Positions 61,508 to 64,000 of a stretch of DNA of 64,000 nt are shown one piece after another. The position numbers and the translations under genes were made by a program. The DNA is from DASUBN01 sp050261675 (lineage in GTDB: Bacteria > Pseudomonadota > Gammaproteobacteria > Natronospirales > REEB76): positions 1-64,000 of the forward strand of contig JBLNDO010000023.1 of the NCBI GenBank assembly GCA_050261675.1, read 5' to 3'. Below the pieces are notes generated by a model. That model had not been told where the DNA came from, made no database searches, and worked only from the letters and a program-made list of their open reading frames with translations. Each line of letters starts with the position of its first letter. The stretch's first letter is position 1.

Positions 61508-62650
61508 TCAGGCCCTCCTCAGGGCAGCGGCCACCTGCAGGCGCATGGCCTGGGCGGCAGGAAGCAATCCGGCCAGGAGGCCCAAGGCGAACATGAGCAC
61601 CACGCCGAGCGCGAGGCTCGAAGCAGGCGTGTGGAAATCCTGTAGGAACGGCAACTTCGAACCGATGCCTCCGGCGAACAGGGCGCCGAGGCCGAGGCCG
61701 ATGGCGCCGCCCAGGAAAGTGACCAGCAGGGATTCCGCCAGCACCATGAAAGCGACGCCACGGCGGCTGAAACCCAGGGCCTTGAGTACGGCGAGCTCGC
61801 TCACCCGCTCGCGGATGGACTGGGCCATGGTGTTGGCGATGACCAGCAACATGCTGAACAGCACCGCGCTCACGATGCCGGTGACGATCTTGCCGATGTT
61901 ACCGAGCATGGCGGCGAAACTCTGCAGGAAGGCCTTCTCGGTCTGGGTCTTGCTCTCGGCGTCGGAGTTCGCGAACAGCGCGTCCACATCCTTGGCGATC
62001 ACGCCGGAATGTGCGGGATCGGAAACCTTCAGCACGAACATGTTCACCTGGTTGTTGCGGAAGGCGCGCCGGTCATCCAGGTACTTGTAGTGCATCAGCA
62101 GGAGATCCTCCTGCCCACCGGAGTAGACGCCATCCACATTCACATCCCAGGTGCTGTTGCCATCCTTGTCCCGCCAGATGTTGGAGCGCAGCGGAAAATG
62201 GTCGCCCGCTTTCCAGCCGTATTTCTTGGCCAACGCCGGACCCACGATTACGCCGCTCTTGTCATTAAGCCAAGCCTGGGACTGCTCGGGTGGTAGCCGG
62301 ATGTCCTGGTGCACCTCCAGAAACGACGGTGCGTCCACGGCGAAACCGGTGATGGGCTGGCGGGGGTCCTGGAAGTACGCACCCACCCAATCCTGCAGGG
62401 TGACGGCAGCCACCCCCGGCACGCTGGCGATGCGGTCACGGTAGCCGATGGGCATGGAATTGATGAGGCCCACCTTGTTCATGACCATGAGCCGGTCGGC
62501 GCCGGCCAGGTCCACGCCGCCGGTGAAGGCCTGGTTCACGGCGCCCAGCACTGCGAACAGCATGAATGCGATGAATACCGAAAGCACCGTGAACAAGGTG
62601 CGCGCCTTGCGGCGCATCAGGTTGGCCCAGATGAGCGGCAGGTATTTCAT
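61508..62650 (-). CDS. FtsX-like ABC permease, MacB type (first)
   Basis: A 380-residue permease of the same layout as its neighbour: N-terminal segment ('LFTVLSVFIAFMLFAVLGAV'), periplasmic domain, and three C-terminal segments with 'VSELAVLKALGFSRRGVAFMVLAESLLV' (FtsX signature). The two permeases are clearly homologous but divergent. The ATG at 62650 overlaps the ATPase stop (ATGA). Confidence 0.92.
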   Translation of the reverse strand: MKYLPLIWANLMRRKARTLFTVLSVFIAFMLFAVLGAVNQAFTGGVDLAGADRLMVMNKVGLINSMPIGYRDRIASVPGVAAVTLQDWVGAYFQDPRQPITGFAVDAPSFLEVHQDIRLPPEQSQAWLNDKSGVIVGPALAKKYGWKAGDHFPLRSNIWRDKDGNSTWDVNVDGVYSGGQEDLLLMHYKYLDDRRAFRNNQVNMFVLKVSDPAHSGVIAKDVDALFANSDAESKTQTEKAFLQSFAAMLGNIGKIVTGIVSAVLFSMLLVIANTMAQSIRERVSELAVLKALGFSRRGVAFMVLAESLLVTFLGGAIGLGLGALFAGGIGSKLPFLQDFHTPASSLALGVVLMFALGLLAGLLPAAQAMRLQVAAALRRA

Positions 62651-63369
62651 TTTTCCGGCTCCGTAGAGAGCCGTCCCTTGTTCATATAGAGGATGCGGCG
62701 CGCCCGGGCCGCGGCATGCGGGTCGTGGGTCACCATGACGATGGTCTTGCCCTGCTCTCGATTGAGTGCTTGCAGGAGGTCCAGGATTTCGTCGCCGGAC
62801 TTGCGGTCGAGGTCGCCGGTGGGCTCGTCGCAGAGCAGGAGCAGCGGATCGCCGACGATGGCCCGGGCGATGCCGACGCGTTGCTCCTGGCCTCCGGAGA
62901 GCTCCGCGGGCTTGTGCTTGGCGCGGTCTGCGATGTTGGCGAGCTGCATGGCCGCCTCCACGCGCACCCGGCGTTCAGCCGCCGAGAGGCCGGTGAGCAG
63001 CAGCGGCAATTCCACGTTGCGCTCGGCGGAAAGCACCGGCAGGAGGTGATAAAGCTGGAACACGAAACCCACGTTGTGGGCGCGCCAGCGGGCCAGTTCG
63101 GATTCGTTATAGCGGGCGATGTCCATGCCCTCGACACTGATGCTGCCGGAGGTGGGCCGGTCGATGCCGCCCAAGAGGTTGAGCAAGGTGGTTTTGCCGG
63201 AACCGGAGGGCCCCATGAGTGCCAGGAAGTCGCCGTTCGGGATGCGGAGGCTGAGTTCCTGCAGCACGTGCACCGTCTCGCCACCGCGATGGTACTCCTT
63301 GGTGACGCCCTGCAGTTCCACGAGCGTGGAGCCGGTCTCGGGCTTCTGGATGGGCTTGGGGCTGCTCAT
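62647..63369 (-). CDS. LolD/MacB-type ABC ATPase
   Basis: A 240-residue ABC ATPase with Walker A 'GPSGSGKTTLLNLLGG' near 53, Q-loop 'FVFQLYHLLPVLSA', signature 'LSGGQEQRVGIARAIV' near 158, Walker B 'LLLCDEPTGDLD' and 'VTHDPHAA'. The signature has Glu where the MacB/LolD group usually has a second Gln (SGGQQQR), a small variation. With the two permeases and the adaptor gene it forms a four-gene exporter. The stop overlaps the first permease and the ATG lies nine bases after the adaptor gene. Confidence 0.93.
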   Translation of the reverse strand: MSSPKPIQKPETGSTLVELQGVTKEYHRGGETVHVLQELSLRIPNGDFLALMGPSGSGKTTLLNLLGGIDRPTSGSISVEGMDIARYNESELARWRAHNVGFVFQLYHLLPVLSAERNVELPLLLTGLSAAERRVRVEAAMQLANIADRAKHKPAELSGGQEQRVGIARAIVGDPLLLLCDEPTGDLDRKSGDEILDLLQALNREQGKTIVMVTHDPHAAARARRILYMNKGRLSTEPEK

Positions 63370-63378
63370 GGTTCCACC

Positions 63379-64000
63379 TCAATCTGAAGAAGGCTTGTTG
63401 GTCTCGCGGACACGATCGCCCTCCGCGAGGGCTTTGTCGGAGCCCGTGATGACGTGCTCACCCGCGCTGATGCCGGCGAGGATCTCCACGTCGCTGCCGG
63501 TGACCCCGCCGGTCTTCACGGCGCGCCTCTCGGCGTGGCCGTCGTTGAAAATGAACACGTAGGGAGTGGCGCCATCCTTGTGGACCGCCGCCTGGGGAAT
63601 CTCGACGCGCGCTGCCTGCACGGTGCCGCCTCCGGCCGGCGCCTCTCCCAGGAACCACACCTGGATGGACATCTGCGGCAGTATCTTCGGGTCAAGCTTG
63701 TCGAAGCCGACGCGTACCTTGACGGTGGCCTTGTCCCGGTCGGCGGTGGGAATGATGCTCACCACGTGGCTGGGAATGTGCCAGTCCGGGTACGCGTCCA
63801 GCACCGCGTCCACCTGCTGTTCCGTGTGCACGCGGCCGATGTAGGCCTCGTTCACGTCCACCTCGATCTCGAGGGAACTCATGTCCACCACGGTGCAGAT
63901 TCCGGTGCGGGTGTAGCCGCTGCCGGCCGAATTGGGGGAGATCATCTCGCCGGGCTGGGCGTCCTTGGACACCACCACGCCGGCGAAGGGCGCGCGGATG
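63379..64000 (-). CDS. Membrane-fusion (HlyD/MacA-like) adaptor, 5' end cut
   Basis: The C-terminal 207 or so codons of a periplasmic adaptor protein; the N-terminus is beyond the right edge of the window. The last bases read, on the minus strand, I-R-A-P-F-A-G-V-V, the family motif for the lipoyl half, followed by the beta-barrel ('ISPNSAGSGYTRTG' with 'TVVDMSSLEIEVDVNEAYIGRV') and a membrane-proximal region ('GTVQAARVEIPQAAVHKDGATPYVFIF'). It joins the ABC exporter to an outer-membrane channel. It is first in an operon with the ATPase and two permeases. Confidence 0.9.
   Translation of the reverse strand, partial: IRAPFAGVVVSKDAQPGEMISPNSAGSGYTRTGICTVVDMSSLEIEVDVNEAYIGRVHTEQQVDAVLDAYPDWHIPSHVVSIIPTADRDKATVKVRVGFDKLDPKILPQMSIQVWFLGEAPAGGGTVQAARVEIPQAAVHKDGATPYVFIFNDGHAERRAVKTGGVTGSDVEILAGISAGEHVITGSDKALAEGDRVRETNKPSSD

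Overview
The window is a gene-dense stretch of a GC-rich gammaproteobacterial chromosome. The evidence for Gammaproteobacteria is the block uvrY-uvrC-pgsA-tRNA(Gly, Cys, Leu), the purB / nudJ-mnmA-hflD / icd / rluE gene set, a System I cytochrome c maturation operon, roxA, mtfA and mazG-nudL. I cannot name a genus. Unfinished features are the left edge (no gene is cut there) and the right edge (a membrane-fusion protein is cut).

Region 1-7785 is accessory. Three SRPBCC/AHSA1-type proteins, a 52-residue ORF that looks like the tail of an ArsR repressor, a glutathione S-transferase, an RND exporter fused to a LolA-like periplasmic domain, and an outer-membrane barrel all read rightward. Their codon use appears richer in A/T-ending and rare codons than the rest. 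They are followed by 933 bp with no recognisable gene, containing an AT-rich patch. Region 7786-10027 holds a PilZ protein and a lipoprotein of the M49-like zinc hydrolase family.

Region 10031-25815 reads leftward. From high to low coordinate: the glyoxylate operon aceB-aceA with a terminator, icd, uvrY, a type-5 uracil-DNA glycosylase, uvrC, pgsA, tRNA-Gly, a terminator, tRNA-Cys, tRNA-Leu, then ccmABCDE, a small cytochrome c, and ccmFGHI. The ccmA start codon lies six bases after the tRNA-Leu CCA, so the tRNA promoter probably also drives the ccm operon.

Region 25957-47895 contains a LysR regulator (divergent from aceB) with rluE, a class II DAHP synthase, a probable lysine 6-dehydrogenase or saccharopine dehydrogenase with an aminoadipate-semialdehyde dehydrogenase, uppP, DinB and short asparaginase genes, a PlpD-like patatin/barrel protein, an NfeD-slipin pair, DegV, mazG-nudL, fumC, and a rightward run purB, lipoprotein, roxA, DUF7931-like protein, nudJ, mnmA, hflD.

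Region 47987-64000 has acnA, small envelope proteins, a PAP2-like protein with an altered motif, a sulfurtransferase, an SDR, a universal stress protein, a VWA-TM-FHA protein in an operon with a YgjP-like metalloprotein, an ABC-2 exporter, mtfA, and a MacB-type four-gene export system cut by the right edge.

Themes: central carbon metabolism (icd, aceA, aceB, acnA and fumC cover most of the TCA/glyoxylate entry), envelope biology, RNA and ribosome modification, and several sites where transcripts look leaderless or nearly so. No rRNA, CRISPR array, insertion sequence or prophage was seen.
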